Of a stretch of DNA of 38,907 nt, positions 15,806-25,277 are shown piece after piece. The number at the start of each line of letters is the position of its first letter. Positions within the stretch are counted from its first letter, which is position 1. Origin of the DNA: CAZZCN01 sp964652975. Lineage in GTDB: Bacteria; Bacillota; Clostridia; Saccharofermentanales; UBA5734. Location: contig CAZZCN010000020.1 of the NCBI GenBank assembly GCA_964652975.1, forward strand, positions 1 through 38,907. Reading direction: 5' to 3'. The translations under genes were made by a program, and so were the position numbers. The notes under the pieces were generated by a model that was given only the letters and a program-made list of their open reading frames with translations, had not been told where the DNA came from and did not search any database.

Positions 15806-17122
15806 ATGGGAGAATGTCAAAAAATGAAAACCAATATGAATGTTATTACTACAAAAATTTTAGAATTTGAAAATTCATCAAATTTAACTAATATAGAATT
15901 CATTAATTACGAACCGTTTTATAAATTATTAATTAGAATATGTAAAGGCGATGAAATCAATATTCTCTTTTTGGGGGGATCAATAACGGCCGGGCATACA
16001 AGTTATCCCTCTTCATCAGACTATGTTGCGGATAGAGATAGTTGGCGAGGAAGAACATTTGACTATCTTAAAAGAAATTATGAGAAATATGACGGGCAAT
16101 TCAAGCAGATAAATTCAAGTATCAGCGGAACAGGAAGTTTGCTTGGATGTATAAGGCTCTCAGAGGATGTTATAAAACACAGACCGGATTTGATTTTTAT
16201 CGAATTTGCCGTAAATGATAATTGTTTTGCAGACATATCTGTGCAGGAACCTTATTGTGAATACTCAATATTTTCAACTTTAAATCGAATTGAGAGAAGA
16301 TTAAAAGTTCTAAATCCGGATATTGCAATTATTATGCCGATTTCTACATATCGATTAAATGTCGACAGTTCACTTTCCGGCTGGCAATATAACATGAAAA
16401 AATCAGCAGAAATTACTGAGCAGTTTTGTGTGATTTCAAAACTTCCTTATGTAGATATATACAAAGAATACTATAAAAGCAATTTAACCGTGTTTCAAAA
16501 AAACAAACTGTTTCTGGATAGCAGTTTTATCGGAAATATAGTGCATCCTGCACCGTTCGGTCACTATATATATGCTGAGGCTGTTTGTAAAGTTTTAAAA
16601 CAGTGCTTTGAATTTAACTATAAAACAAATAGCAATTTCAATGCTAATGCATTTGTCGAAAAAATCAAAATACCTGTTTCTCCGAAAGATACAATGTTAA
16701 TTTTTCCCGAAGAATTATTGACTTATACAAAAAATGCTGAAATTGAAAAGATGAATAATTCTCCACTCGACCAGATTCTTAATAACAGGAAACATTTATC
16801 GTTAAATAATACAAATTCTAAATTGGAATTCAGTTTTAGAGGAACAATGATAGGTGCCTGGTTCGGGGAAAACTGTGCTTGCCGGATGAAAATATTTTTA
16901 GACGATGATTATGTTGGTATTTGGTCAAAGAATACATCAGATGAAAAAGACAGTTTAGCAAATCTTGACTATCCTGTCTTTAGCTGGAAGTTAGACAAAG
17001 ATATTATACATAAATTGGTAATTGAACCTTGTGAAGATCAGAAGTCAGAAGATTCAAAAGCGTTTAACTGCAATATCAATGCTTTGTTTGTTGAAGGATA
17101 CAATGCAGTGAATGTTTATTAG
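15806..17122 (+). CDS. SGNH/GDSL-family hydrolase
   Basis: This 438-residue protein has the SGNH blocks: FLGGSITAG (nucleophile Ser in block I), SISGTGS (block II), EFAVND (block III Asn) and the C-terminal NIVHPAPFGHYIYAEAV (block V with the catalytic His). The family removes acetyl or other acyl esters from polysaccharides and other substrates; the substrate cannot be told here. The last 130 residues (FSFRGTMIGAWFGENCACRMKI...) form a beta-rich domain. No signal peptide is visible, so it may act on imported oligosaccharides. The ATG at 15806 follows AGGTGA by nine bases; an in-frame TTG at 15797 abuts that site and is less likely. Confidence 0.8.
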   Translation: MGECQKMKTNMNVITTKILEFENSSNLTNIEFINYEPFYKLLIRICKGDEINILFLGGSITAGHTSYPSSSDYVADRDSWRGRTFDYLKRNYEKYDGQFKQINSSISGTGSLLGCIRLSEDVIKHRPDLIFIEFAVNDNCFADISVQEPYCEYSIFSTLNRIERRLKVLNPDIAIIMPISTYRLNVDSSLSGWQYNMKKSAEITEQFCVISKLPYVDIYKEYYKSNLTVFQKNKLFLDSSFIGNIVHPAPFGHYIYAEAVCKVLKQCFEFNYKTNSNFNANAFVEKIKIPVSPKDTMLIFPEELLTYTKNAEIEKMNNSPLDQILNNRKHLSLNNTNSKLEFSFRGTMIGAWFGENCACRMKIFLDDDYVGIWSKNTSDEKDSLANLDYPVFSWKLDKDIIHKLVIEPCEDQKSEDSKAFNCNINALFVEGYNAVNVY

Positions 17123-17230
17123 TGAAATAGAATTATCGTTTTATATATGTTATAAATCATTTAATTTAAGAATAAACACTATCACCACACTATTATAACT
17201 GAAAAGGCAGTATATTTATTAATGCAACAG

Positions 17231-17255
17231 GAGTATGATTTAATCATATTCTTTT
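17231..17255 (+). promoter_or_regulatory. Leader hairpin just before the URO-D-like gene
   Basis: GAGTATGATT (17231-17240) pairs with AATCATATTC (17242-17251, one G-T pair), followed by TTTT. The ribosome binding site GAAGGAG begins a few bases later. It resembles a short intrinsic terminator placed in a leader, so attenuation is possible. Confidence 0.35.
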
Positions 17256-17269
17256 GAAGGAGTGTCAGT

Positions 17270-18388
17270 ATGAACGACAGTATCAGTATAAAATTAGATA
17301 AAATTTATGATTTATATCCAAAGCAAAGACTCGAAAAAAGCAAGGCAAGATTTATTGCACTTGATAACGGCGAAAAGCCTGTTGACAGGTACCCGTTTGT
17401 TTTAGGATTTCCATATTTCAACGCATATAATATAAACCACCCTCCAAAAGAGCGTTTAGAAGCTTTTTTAGATGCTTTCTGCTTCATGTATCAGCTTGAC
17501 GATGACACAATTCCTTATGTGTTTCCTGGGCTTAATCATGCTACTTTGCCATCTATGTTTGGTGCAGCTGAAATAAAATGTGGTATAGAATCTACTTCAG
17601 AAAAAATCATCAAGTCCAATAGTGATGCCTTGAACTTGCCTGATCCTTCGATATCCAAAGGATCAGCTGCATATAAATGGATAGAAATGGCCGACTACAT
17701 TTTAGAAAAAACAAAAGGCAGAATCCCGGTTAATGTATGTGATATGCAGGGGCCCTTTGATGCCTGCGCGCAAGTATGGAGTTATGATGATATGTTTGTA
17801 GCTGCGTATGAGAAACCGGAAGTGTTTCACAGCATTATTTCCAAATTTACAGATGCATTTATTATGCTTTGGAAAAAGCAAAAAGATATTTTAGGAAAAA
17901 GTTTTTTGGGGACTCATTTATTTTCGCAAGGCTGGGTACCAAGTGAGTGTGGTGTTTCCGTATCTGCCGATAGCTTGGTTATGGTGTCACCAGACTTTTA
18001 TAATGAGTTTTACAAGCCATATATTATCAGAATGTATAGAGAATTGGGGGATCTGACAATACATTCCTGTGGTGATTTTAGACATTTAATAAGTGAATTG
18101 TGTGAAACTGACGGTATAAAAGCGATCAATGCTTCGCAGTTAAGCTCTCGCGAAATGCACGAGGCGGGTCTTGACAGCAAGATTCAAATGCTTTTAGCAG
18201 TAAACTATGAGAATCTGGAAAATGAAATTAAATACATGAAAGAAAACAATCTTAACATAAGATGGGCGGTTTACGGGGTTACACCTATGACAGAAGAAAA
18301 ATATGAACATCCGGAAAGATGGACCGAGGAAGATTTTAAGGAGATTTATCAACGTATAGAAAACATTAAAGAAATAATGAAAGTATAA
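17270..18388 (+). CDS. URO-D superfamily protein (MtaA/CmuA-like), HxC motif intact
   Basis: This 372-residue soluble protein belongs to the uroporphyrinogen-decarboxylase fold family. Family features are the N-terminal RPV-like segment (KPVDRYPFVLG), PVNVCDMQGPFDACAQVWSYDDMF, and the zinc-ligand motif HSCGD (TIHSCGDFRHLI). In methyltransferases such as MtaA, H-x-C plus a later Cys bind zinc that activates a thiol. True haem synthesis is unlikely because no haem genes are near and the usual HemE start is missing. Members of this group turn up in sugar-use clusters with unknown roles. It sits alone after a 147-base gap and 24 bases before the next gene. Confidence 0.75.
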   Translation: MNDSISIKLDKIYDLYPKQRLEKSKARFIALDNGEKPVDRYPFVLGFPYFNAYNINHPPKERLEAFLDAFCFMYQLDDDTIPYVFPGLNHATLPSMFGAAEIKCGIESTSEKIIKSNSDALNLPDPSISKGSAAYKWIEMADYILEKTKGRIPVNVCDMQGPFDACAQVWSYDDMFVAAYEKPEVFHSIISKFTDAFIMLWKKQKDILGKSFLGTHLFSQGWVPSECGVSVSADSLVMVSPDFYNEFYKPYIIRMYRELGDLTIHSCGDFRHLISELCETDGIKAINASQLSSREMHEAGLDSKIQMLLAVNYENLENEIKYMKENNLNIRWAVYGVTPMTEEKYEHPERWTEEDFKEIYQRIENIKEIMKV

Positions 18389-18412
18389 TAAAATCATGGA
18401 AAGGAATTTCTT

Positions 18413-19501
18413 TTGAGTAAGCAAGAAGCAGGAGAAGCAGTATTGCCATATACTTGGTGGTTCGATAATTTTCAAGAATCAGAGGAGGGCTTTTGCGTTG
18501 AAGACGGCATTATTAAAATATTGAAACATTCAATAAGACTAATGCTAAGTACTGACACTACAATTATTTCTCCTGAATTTTTACAATTGAGCAGTGAAAT
18601 TTATAATGAAATCAGTATAAAAATTCACAACAAGTCTGATTGTAATTTCTTGAAATTTTACTGGCAGACCAATGATATGAATGAATTTGATGAATTTCAA
18701 TGCTATGCTCTGGAAATAAAAAACAGAGTGGATGAATTTATTGAATATAAAATAGAGTTATCCTCAATAATTAGAAAAAATGCAACTATCAAAAGGTTTT
18801 GCTTTATATTCATTGGGGATTTTAAAAACCAATGCATTGATTTTATTTCAATTAAATTTAGAAATGAAGACGAAGAAAAAATCCCTCTCATAGGGGCTAT
18901 CCGTTGGGATGCCTGGTCAAAACTATGGACTAAATCGCTTGATGGCCTGGTTATTGAAAGATCATTTTTTGACAATTATAGTTACAGGGAGCCATTAAAT
19001 GGATGGTTCAATATTGATTATCCAGTAGGAACATGTCCAGATTATAAAAATATAATCCGGCAGGAGAATATTTTAGCCAAATATTACGGTATTGATTACT
19101 GGGCCTTCGACTGGGACTGCAGCACCATACCCGGATGCAGAGACCAGGTTAAAGCATTATGTCAGCCTTTGGAAGTTTATCTAGAAATTCATGATAACGA
19201 GAAACCCGATTTTGCATTAATTGTTATGCCTGCCTATAGCGGACTTATTCAAAGATGGGATAATTATTTTAGCTGTTATTATATACCTTCACTATTGAAT
19301 CTGTTTCAAAATCCTAAATATTTAAAAATAAATGACAACAGGCCTGTTTCATTTATTCATACATCTGCATTCTTTGGTGAAAGGTTTGCTGACTATATAA
19401 CAGCTATTTCGGCATTACTAATCGTAGCAGCACTTTCGACTTTATATATTATCAAAAAGAAGAAGGAAAAGGAAAATGGAAAAAATAAAGATCTGAGATA
19501 G
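18413..19501 (+). CDS. Truncated GH99-like protein fused to a membrane tail
   Basis: This 362-residue protein starts at TTG (18413), six bases after AAGGAA. Residues 1-150 are beta-rich (YTWWFDNFQESEEGFCVEDG...). From about 155 (PLIGAIRWDAW, later ILAKYYGIDYWAFDWD) it matches the start of GH99-like barrels seen in clostridial carbohydrate clusters. The barrel stops early, at about 322 (SFIHTSAFFGERFAD), and runs into a hydrophobic segment and basic tail (YITAISALLIVAALSTLYII, then KKKKEK). Such tails belong to surface proteins anchored by sortase, yet no signal peptide is seen at the N-terminus. I infer a deletion that joined two unrelated genes. The enzyme is probably inactive. Confidence 0.6.
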   Translation: MSKQEAGEAVLPYTWWFDNFQESEEGFCVEDGIIKILKHSIRLMLSTDTTIISPEFLQLSSEIYNEISIKIHNKSDCNFLKFYWQTNDMNEFDEFQCYALEIKNRVDEFIEYKIELSSIIRKNATIKRFCFIFIGDFKNQCIDFISIKFRNEDEEKIPLIGAIRWDAWSKLWTKSLDGLVIERSFFDNYSYREPLNGWFNIDYPVGTCPDYKNIIRQENILAKYYGIDYWAFDWDCSTIPGCRDQVKALCQPLEVYLEIHDNEKPDFALIVMPAYSGLIQRWDNYFSCYYIPSLLNLFQNPKYLKINDNRPVSFIHTSAFFGERFADYITAISALLIVAALSTLYIIKKKKEKENGKNKDLR

Positions 19502-19594
19502 TGAGTCACGAGTTCATAAAATCTTTATCAAAAGATATCAGAATTCTTAAGGCGGATTCAGTAGTTTACGAAAATTTATTAGAGGAGAACGGAT
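19502..19594 (+). other. Short gap with a possible gene remnant
   Basis: One frame reads SHEFIKSLSKDIRILKADSV, then VYENLLEENGYEK, across this gap. It looks protein-like but has no proper start and runs out of frame into the next gene. It may be debris of the gene lost in the 18,413 fusion. Confidence 0.25.
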
Positions 19595-20725
19595 ATGAAA
19601 AGCACAGAAATTGCGGTATATTATTTCCCGAATTATCATGTTGACAAAAAGAATGAATTAAGACATGGGAATGGATGGAGCGAGTGGGAATTAGTTAAAA
19701 CTGCCACGCCAAGGTTTGAAGGTCATATTCAGCCTAAGATACCTTTATGGGGATATGAAGACGAATCAAAACCTGAGGTAATGGCTAAAAAGATTGCTGC
19801 TGCATCTGACAACAATGTTAATTGCTTTATATTTGATTGGTATTGGTATGCCGATGGCCCTTTTTTGCAGAATTGCATTGAAAATGGATTTCTGGAAGCT
19901 GAAAATACAAACAAATTAAAATTTTCATTAATGTGGGCAAATCATGACTGGAATGATATTTTTCCCGCAACCAGCAGTGATAAGTGGCATAATTTTACAA
20001 AGGGCAATATAAATGAATCTGAATTCGAAAACATGACAGATTATATTATAGAAAAGTATTTTATCAAGCCTAATTATTGGAAAGTAAACGGAGGACTATA
20101 TTTTTCCATATATGATTTAGCAAGTTTAATAAAGGGTTTAAACGGAATTGAAAAAACAAAGTCTGCGCTAGAAAAATTTCGCAAGAAAGTCAGAGATGCG
20201 GGGTTGGGAGAGCTACATTTAAATGCAATTATTACTGAATATTTAGCTTTACCCTGGGAAAAAAATATTCAAAACCAGTCAGATGTCACTCAATTCCTAG
20301 GATTTGACAGTGTGACAGCATACGTCTGGATCCATCATTGCAGCATGGATGACTTTCCTTTTACTGATTATACCGAAACAAGAAATAAATTTAAAAAAAT
20401 CAACAAGGAATTAATTAAGAAAAACAAAATTCCTTTTTTCCCCAACGTATCAATGGGCTGGGACTCTAGCCCGCGAACTGCTCAATCAAAAAATTATGAA
20501 AATAAAGGATATCCCTATCTTCCAGTCTTTAAAGGGAATACACCGGAAGAATTTAAATTAGCTTTAATCGACGCTATGCAAATTAATGAAGAGATGAAAG
20601 TAATGCCGAATATAATAACTGTTAATTCATGGAACGAGTGGACTGAGGGAAGCTATCTTGAACCGGATACGGTAAATGGCATGGCTTATCTTGATGCAAT
20701 TAAAAGAGCAACTACAGACAGATAA
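19595..20725 (+). CDS. WbsX/GH99-like glycan enzyme
   Basis: This 376-residue soluble protein belongs to the WbsX (Glyco_tran_WbsX, GH99-like) family. Key signatures are YYFPNYHVD at residues 9-17, GNGWSEWELVK, FIFDWYWY, SLMWANHDW and the strong C-terminal NSWNEWTEGSYLEPD. Homologues occur in polysaccharide synthesis and in polysaccharide-use loci. The GH99 relatives are endo-mannosidases, but specificity cannot be assigned from sequence. There is no signal peptide, so it acts in the cytoplasm. The start follows AGAGGAGAA. Length is normal for the family and no truncation is seen, unlike the neighbouring fusion gene. Confidence 0.85.
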   Translation: MKSTEIAVYYFPNYHVDKKNELRHGNGWSEWELVKTATPRFEGHIQPKIPLWGYEDESKPEVMAKKIAAASDNNVNCFIFDWYWYADGPFLQNCIENGFLEAENTNKLKFSLMWANHDWNDIFPATSSDKWHNFTKGNINESEFENMTDYIIEKYFIKPNYWKVNGGLYFSIYDLASLIKGLNGIEKTKSALEKFRKKVRDAGLGELHLNAIITEYLALPWEKNIQNQSDVTQFLGFDSVTAYVWIHHCSMDDFPFTDYTETRNKFKKINKELIKKNKIPFFPNVSMGWDSSPRTAQSKNYENKGYPYLPVFKGNTPEEFKLALIDAMQINEEMKVMPNIITVNSWNEWTEGSYLEPDTVNGMAYLDAIKRATTDR

Positions 20726-20850
20726 TTTGCAATAGTATTTTGAGATTGATATAATGCGTGTATGCGTAATATTGATAAAGGCAATTAGAAAAACTAAAAG
20801 TTTAATTATTATTGTTAATAAGTTCACTTTTTAGCAACGAGGTATGCAAA

Positions 20851-21645
20851 ATGCACAATGAATTGATACCTGCGCAAACTACTACATGCGGCAGGTGCTA
20901 TTTTAGTAAAGCTACTAATATACATTATCAAATCCATCTCCATTACAAAATATACTATATGATTGATGGTTTTATTGAATATACTGATGATAGAAGAAAT
21001 GTGATTATGAGTCCTGGTAATTTCTATATTTTGCCTGATCGTACGGCATATTCTTTGACGAGTCCTGATTTTTTCAGTGACAAGTATTCAACCGCGTTGG
21101 TACTATTTGTTATAAGTAAACCAAGTCTTTGCGACACTTTAATTGAGTATTCTGTAAACGACTTTAAAATCCTAAATGATTTTCTTCCCTTTGTTGAGGC
21201 CGTTGTTGAGGATTGTGATACCGGGCGGGGAGAAAATAAATTTTCAGTACTTATGCAAAACACAAGTGCAACCTTACTAAATCTTTTTCATATATTAAAG
21301 CCATTAAATATACATAAAGATACCAATCTGGATTTTGTTTTGGACTATATAAATAGTAATCTTGATAAAAATTTATCGAACGAAATACTGGCAAAAATTG
21401 CAAATTCGTCAAAATCAAATTTTATAAAAAATTTCACAGCCCAAGTTAAAAAATCTCCACAAAAATATGTTCTTGATATTAGAATGACTTATGCTTTAAA
21501 GCTTCTTAACGAAAATCATAGAGTAGAAGAAATCTGTGAAAAAATCGGATATGAAAACACTACTTCTTTTAGAAGAGCCTTTAAAAAGCTATTTAACAGA
21601 AATCCGTCTGATTGTGTAACGAATTTATGGCGTGTCTGGAAATAA
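20851..21645 (+). CDS. AraC-family transcriptional regulator
   Basis: This 264-residue protein has an N-terminal cupin-like sensor (IHLHYKIYYMIDGFIEYTDD, then MSPGNFYILPDRTAY) and a C-terminal pair of helix-turn-helices (about residues 170-260: LSNEILAKIANSSKSNFIKNF and VEEICEKIGYENTTSFRRAFKKLF). The ATG at 20851 follows GAGGT by seven bases; an upstream in-frame TTG at 20812 lacks a site. It lies just before the long transport operon and is likely its activator in response to an imported sugar. This is inferred from position. Confidence 0.9.
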   Translation: MHNELIPAQTTTCGRCYFSKATNIHYQIHLHYKIYYMIDGFIEYTDDRRNVIMSPGNFYILPDRTAYSLTSPDFFSDKYSTALVLFVISKPSLCDTLIEYSVNDFKILNDFLPFVEAVVEDCDTGRGENKFSVLMQNTSATLLNLFHILKPLNIHKDTNLDFVLDYINSNLDKNLSNEILAKIANSSKSNFIKNFTAQVKKSPQKYVLDIRMTYALKLLNENHRVEEICEKIGYENTTSFRRAFKKLFNRNPSDCVTNLWRVWK

Positions 21646-21833
21646 TCAAAAACATAGTCTATTTCAAACAAGTTGGACGGAGGACATGTCGATTAACCAG
21701 CTTTGTATTATGGTTATGCATTTTATTAATGCAGGTATTATTTATATAATACATACTAAATTGATTTGATATTATTGTTTATTTGAGACTAATTGTATAA
21801 AAGAATGAGCCAAGTTGTTATTACATATAGAAA

Positions 21834-21862
21834 TTGAACATGATAAAATTCACATATATAGT
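21834..21862 (+). promoter_or_regulatory. Sigma-A-type promoter of the transport operon
   Basis: TTGAAC (21834-21839) and TATAGT (21857-21862) are exactly 17 bases apart. The first gene of the operon starts 64 bases downstream with an AAAGGAGG site. The 280-base gap from the AraC stop leaves room for an activator site upstream of the -35. Confidence 0.6.
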
Positions 21863-21925
21863 GTAAATGATAATTATTTCAGGCATATAATCATGGATTA
21901 ATAGAATATAAAGGAGGAATTATTA

Positions 21926-23599
21926 ATGTTTAAAAGAGCAACAGGCGCTTTACTATTATTATTAGTAGTAATGAATTTGGGGTCTTCCCAAAGCGGAATT
22001 ACAATCTTAGCCGAAGAGACTAAACTGTACGAAATCGTTCAGAATTTTGAAAATATTACTCTTGAAGATTTGCAGGACAGTGTTGCTGTTTATTATGGCT
22101 CGGCTACATACGAAACTTCTATTTATGAAGATGAGGCTGCGTTATCAGGGGCTAAGAGTATTGCACTTAAACTAAAAACCGATACACTAGGCCGATATTT
22201 TTTACCGTATATTAAAAGAGAGCCTTTTTTCACACAAAGCCCGACTATTGCTAATCCATCCGGATTCTTTTTTCGATATGAAATAACTCCTAAAATGCCC
22301 GAAAAAGCAGTCATAGATCCTGTTACAGGGCTTCAAAAAGTCGATCCTTTAACCGGTGAACCAATTACAGAAGGCGGAGTAACTATGGGTCTTGGGCTGG
22401 ATAATGCAAATTTTTACGGGTATCATGTTAATACTAAAGGTGAAGGTGTAAATCAAATCGGCTGGTTAGGATATAAAGGACAGTGCGTAGGATTTATCTT
22501 TGTTAATTCATCAGCATCTGCCATGACAAATTTTAGAAAATTACAATTCGACTTCAGAGAAACTCCTGCAGATATGACAGTAATTCTTGATGATTTTGGG
22601 TATTATTCAGGATTTAATTACAAGGCAATTGTTGCACAAATCAATTCCCAGAACACTGCCAATCCGTCAATAATTAAAGACTTGTCTACTGGTACGAATA
22701 ATAACACTGTCATTTTAGGAACAACCACTAAAATGAATGCTGTAGTGTTACATCCCGGTTCATCTATTGTATGGGAAAGTGATAATCCTTTAGTTGCATC
22801 AGTTGACTCAAATGGAATACTAAAAGCACTCAAAAATGGTGTTGCCAACATTAAAATTTCACTGAGCGGGGACAGCGAGAATTATAAGATTACCAGGGTA
22901 ACAGTTGTCCAGGGAGATATAGGAATAACATGCACGGATAATGACAATACCGACTCTGCAGTAAGTGGATTAAAACTTCGATTAAGAGCATCCCCTCGAT
23001 TCAGCGGTGCAGACAAGAAAATTGTATGGTCTTTAGTTCAGGGGCGGGCAGATATTCAGGAAGATTCGTTTGACCCACTTGGAGACGATAAAGATATTTC
23101 GGATAATCCGGATGTTCAGTGTGTTAAAGTGAAATTCACGGATTCCGGAAAGGTAACAATAAGAGCATCATTATTAATGGATTCAACGGTTTTTGCCGAT
23201 TATGTCTTTAACGTACTGCCTTCGTTCAGAGAACTTCAAACAACTGTTCTTCTTGTGGAGGAACTTGATCCACAAAAATTCACTGTATCAAAATGGAATA
23301 ATATATTGAAAATTGTAAAAGAAGCGAATGAATTGATGGATGCAGGAGTTGAGAAGACTAATCAGACCTCAATTTCTGCTCTCAACACAAAACTTTTAAA
23401 AGCTGCTGGACTTTTCATAGAAGACACTTCTACCTCGGAAAATTCTGAAGGCACTGTTTCAGATAATAACGATTCAGGCAACCCGAACACAGGACCAGGT
23501 GGATTACAGATATGGATATATATGCTATTTATCAATGCAATTTTAATTGGAATATATTCAGTAAGAAAAAATAATATAGGAGGATTTAGAAATGAATAA
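21926..23599 (+). CDS. Secreted Big_2 protein with sorting-like C-terminus
   Basis: This 557-residue protein has a signal peptide (TGALLLLLVVMNLGSSQSG) and a beta-rich N-terminal module (about residues 35-235, from YEIVQNFENITL to VILDDFGYYSG) shared with the 11,310 gene product. A bacterial Ig-like Big_2 domain follows (about 255-330: VVLHPGSSIVWESDNPLVAS, then VDSNGILKALKNG). The C-terminus is a Ser/Asn-rich linker, then NPNTGPGG, a hydrophobic segment (LQIWIYMLFINAILIGIYSV) and RKNN. That order matches a sortase sorting signal, although NPNTG is not the canonical LPXTG. It probably displays a carbohydrate-binding surface at the wall. Its stop overlaps the next gene by eight bases. Confidence 0.75.
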   Translation: MFKRATGALLLLLVVMNLGSSQSGITILAEETKLYEIVQNFENITLEDLQDSVAVYYGSATYETSIYEDEAALSGAKSIALKLKTDTLGRYFLPYIKREPFFTQSPTIANPSGFFFRYEITPKMPEKAVIDPVTGLQKVDPLTGEPITEGGVTMGLGLDNANFYGYHVNTKGEGVNQIGWLGYKGQCVGFIFVNSSASAMTNFRKLQFDFRETPADMTVILDDFGYYSGFNYKAIVAQINSQNTANPSIIKDLSTGTNNNTVILGTTTKMNAVVLHPGSSIVWESDNPLVASVDSNGILKALKNGVANIKISLSGDSENYKITRVTVVQGDIGITCTDNDNTDSAVSGLKLRLRASPRFSGADKKIVWSLVQGRADIQEDSFDPLGDDKDISDNPDVQCVKVKFTDSGKVTIRASLLMDSTVFADYVFNVLPSFRELQTTVLLVEELDPQKFTVSKWNNILKIVKEANELMDAGVEKTNQTSISALNTKLLKAAGLFIEDTSTSENSEGTVSDNNDSGNPNTGPGGLQIWIYMLFINAILIGIYSVRKNNIGGFRNE

Positions 23600-25247
23600 A
23601 ATCAACAAAATCACTACATTAGCTTTGACTGTCCTTATGGTTATTCCCCTTTCGGTCAGTTGTAAACCTAATACCTCTATAAGTAATAGCAGTAGTTCAG
23701 CATATAGTAATAACGTCAATAGTGGATCTGACAATTCGACAACTTATAATAGCTCCGAATCCGTCATTGACTCTACCGTTCAGTCATCTGACGAGAATAA
23801 TGCTACTCAAAGTGGAGCATCAAGCAACAATAGCACAATCTCAACCAGTTCTAAAGCCAATAGTGTTGTGGTTGACCCATTGAGCGAGGAACAGAGAAAA
23901 TTATATCCCGGGAGAGTTACTGATCTTAAAGGCAGGGTGATTATTTTCAATTCATGGCCGGACCCAAATGTTAATGCCAAAGACAAGCACGCCGATAGAT
24001 TTGCTCAGAAAATTAAAGATATAGAGAAAAAATATAATTGTGTAATAAAAATTGACAAGACAATTAGCGAATCAAACGGAGACAAGACAATTGCAACTTC
24101 TGTTCTAGCAGGTAAACCCAAAGTAGATATTTGGTCTCAAAATGGTTGGGTCCTAGAGTTTTTACCACATTACACAGCGGGTCTTTTGCAGCCATTAGAG
24201 GATTTAAAGGTATTTGATTTTAAAGATACAGTAAAATTCAAAACACCAACAGCAGAGACGGTTATAGATGGCAAGCATTACGGTGTCTGTTTCAGTGACA
24301 ACGGAGTCCAAGGTAATTTAATGATGTTTTTCAATAAAACAGTTTTAAATGCCTGCGGTGTTACCGATGATCCTTATGAACTCCAAAAAAGAGGAGAATG
24401 GACATGGGATAAATTTTCAGAAATTTGTAAAAAAGTTGCATTAACTCCTGGTTTCACGGCAGTAAATGATGCAGATGGACAACTATACCAAGCACTATTA
24501 TTGTCTTATGGTACAGACTTTATAACAAAAAATCCGAAGACAGGTGAAATAAAATTCAATGGTGGCTCAACAGCCGCACGTCTGGCTTTAACTCATTATA
24601 TCAAACTAACCAAAGATAAAGATATTAAAGTCCCGGCTGCCGAGATGGTATCAAATACTAAAAATGGGTTTAGCTGGTTTTCCATGTATGGCAATCCAGC
24701 ACCCGGGTTTATTAATACAAGTGTAGTTGCTTTCACCCCTGGGTATTACTTGTCTATGAAATGGGTTATTAACAGTGCACAAGCCAATCAGGATATTAAA
24801 GATAATTATGGGATGGTTTATATACCAACAATAAAAGCAAAAGACAAGTACAAGGCTTATACATCAGTAAATACATCAGCGTATTACAGCATTCCTTATG
24901 GTGTAAAAAAACCAGCAGAGATTGCAACAATTATCAATGCGTTAGCAGAACCGGATGTTGCGAGTCAGTCAACTTTAAGAGCAGAACAACTAGCCGGATA
25001 CGAAGCATATCTGCCCACGAATGATGGTAATAAAGCATTAGAAGTAATGAACTCATTACTTGACACATATTATACAGTTGGGCATTCATACTATTATAAT
25101 GAACTGGCAACAGGATGCGGAGTTTATGGTAATTGGATGGCTCATGTAGGCAAAATAGCAAATTCAACTGAAGACGCAGGGTCGGTACTGACCTCAGTAA
25201 CAGACAGCTATAACAATTCACTCAAAAAAATATTTCAATCAAGATAA
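23592..25247 (+). CDS. Sugar ABC transporter substrate-binding lipoprotein
   Basis: This 551-residue lipoprotein has a type II signal peptide with lipobox LSVSC (Cys at about residue 24), followed by a long Ser/Asn/Thr linker to about residue 95. The rest is a family-1 extracellular solute-binding fold (VIIFNSWPDPNVNAKDKHAD, IWSQNGWVLEFLPHYTAG and MMFFNKTVLNACGVTDDPYE). It captures an oligosaccharide at the membrane and hands it to permeases. It is coupled to the preceding gene by an eight-base overlap and has an AGGAGG site. It is the first of two binding proteins in the operon. Confidence 0.88.
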   Translation: MNKINKITTLALTVLMVIPLSVSCKPNTSISNSSSSAYSNNVNSGSDNSTTYNSSESVIDSTVQSSDENNATQSGASSNNSTISTSSKANSVVVDPLSEEQRKLYPGRVTDLKGRVIIFNSWPDPNVNAKDKHADRFAQKIKDIEKKYNCVIKIDKTISESNGDKTIATSVLAGKPKVDIWSQNGWVLEFLPHYTAGLLQPLEDLKVFDFKDTVKFKTPTAETVIDGKHYGVCFSDNGVQGNLMMFFNKTVLNACGVTDDPYELQKRGEWTWDKFSEICKKVALTPGFTAVNDADGQLYQALLLSYGTDFITKNPKTGEIKFNGGSTAARLALTHYIKLTKDKDIKVPAAEMVSNTKNGFSWFSMYGNPAPGFINTSVVAFTPGYYLSMKWVINSAQANQDIKDNYGMVYIPTIKAKDKYKAYTSVNTSAYYSIPYGVKKPAEIATIINALAEPDVASQSTLRAEQLAGYEAYLPTNDGNKALEVMNSLLDTYYTVGHSYYYNELATGCGVYGNWMAHVGKIANSTEDAGSVLTSVTDSYNNSLKKIFQSR

Positions 25248-25277
25248 TTTAAAGATTTATTAAGGAGTGCAAAAATT

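Noticed and set aside
17270..18388. Uroporphyrinogen decarboxylase for haem synthesis (hemE)
   Set aside because: Context is glycan metabolism, no other haem genes are near, and the H-x-C motif points to the methyltransferase-like branch.
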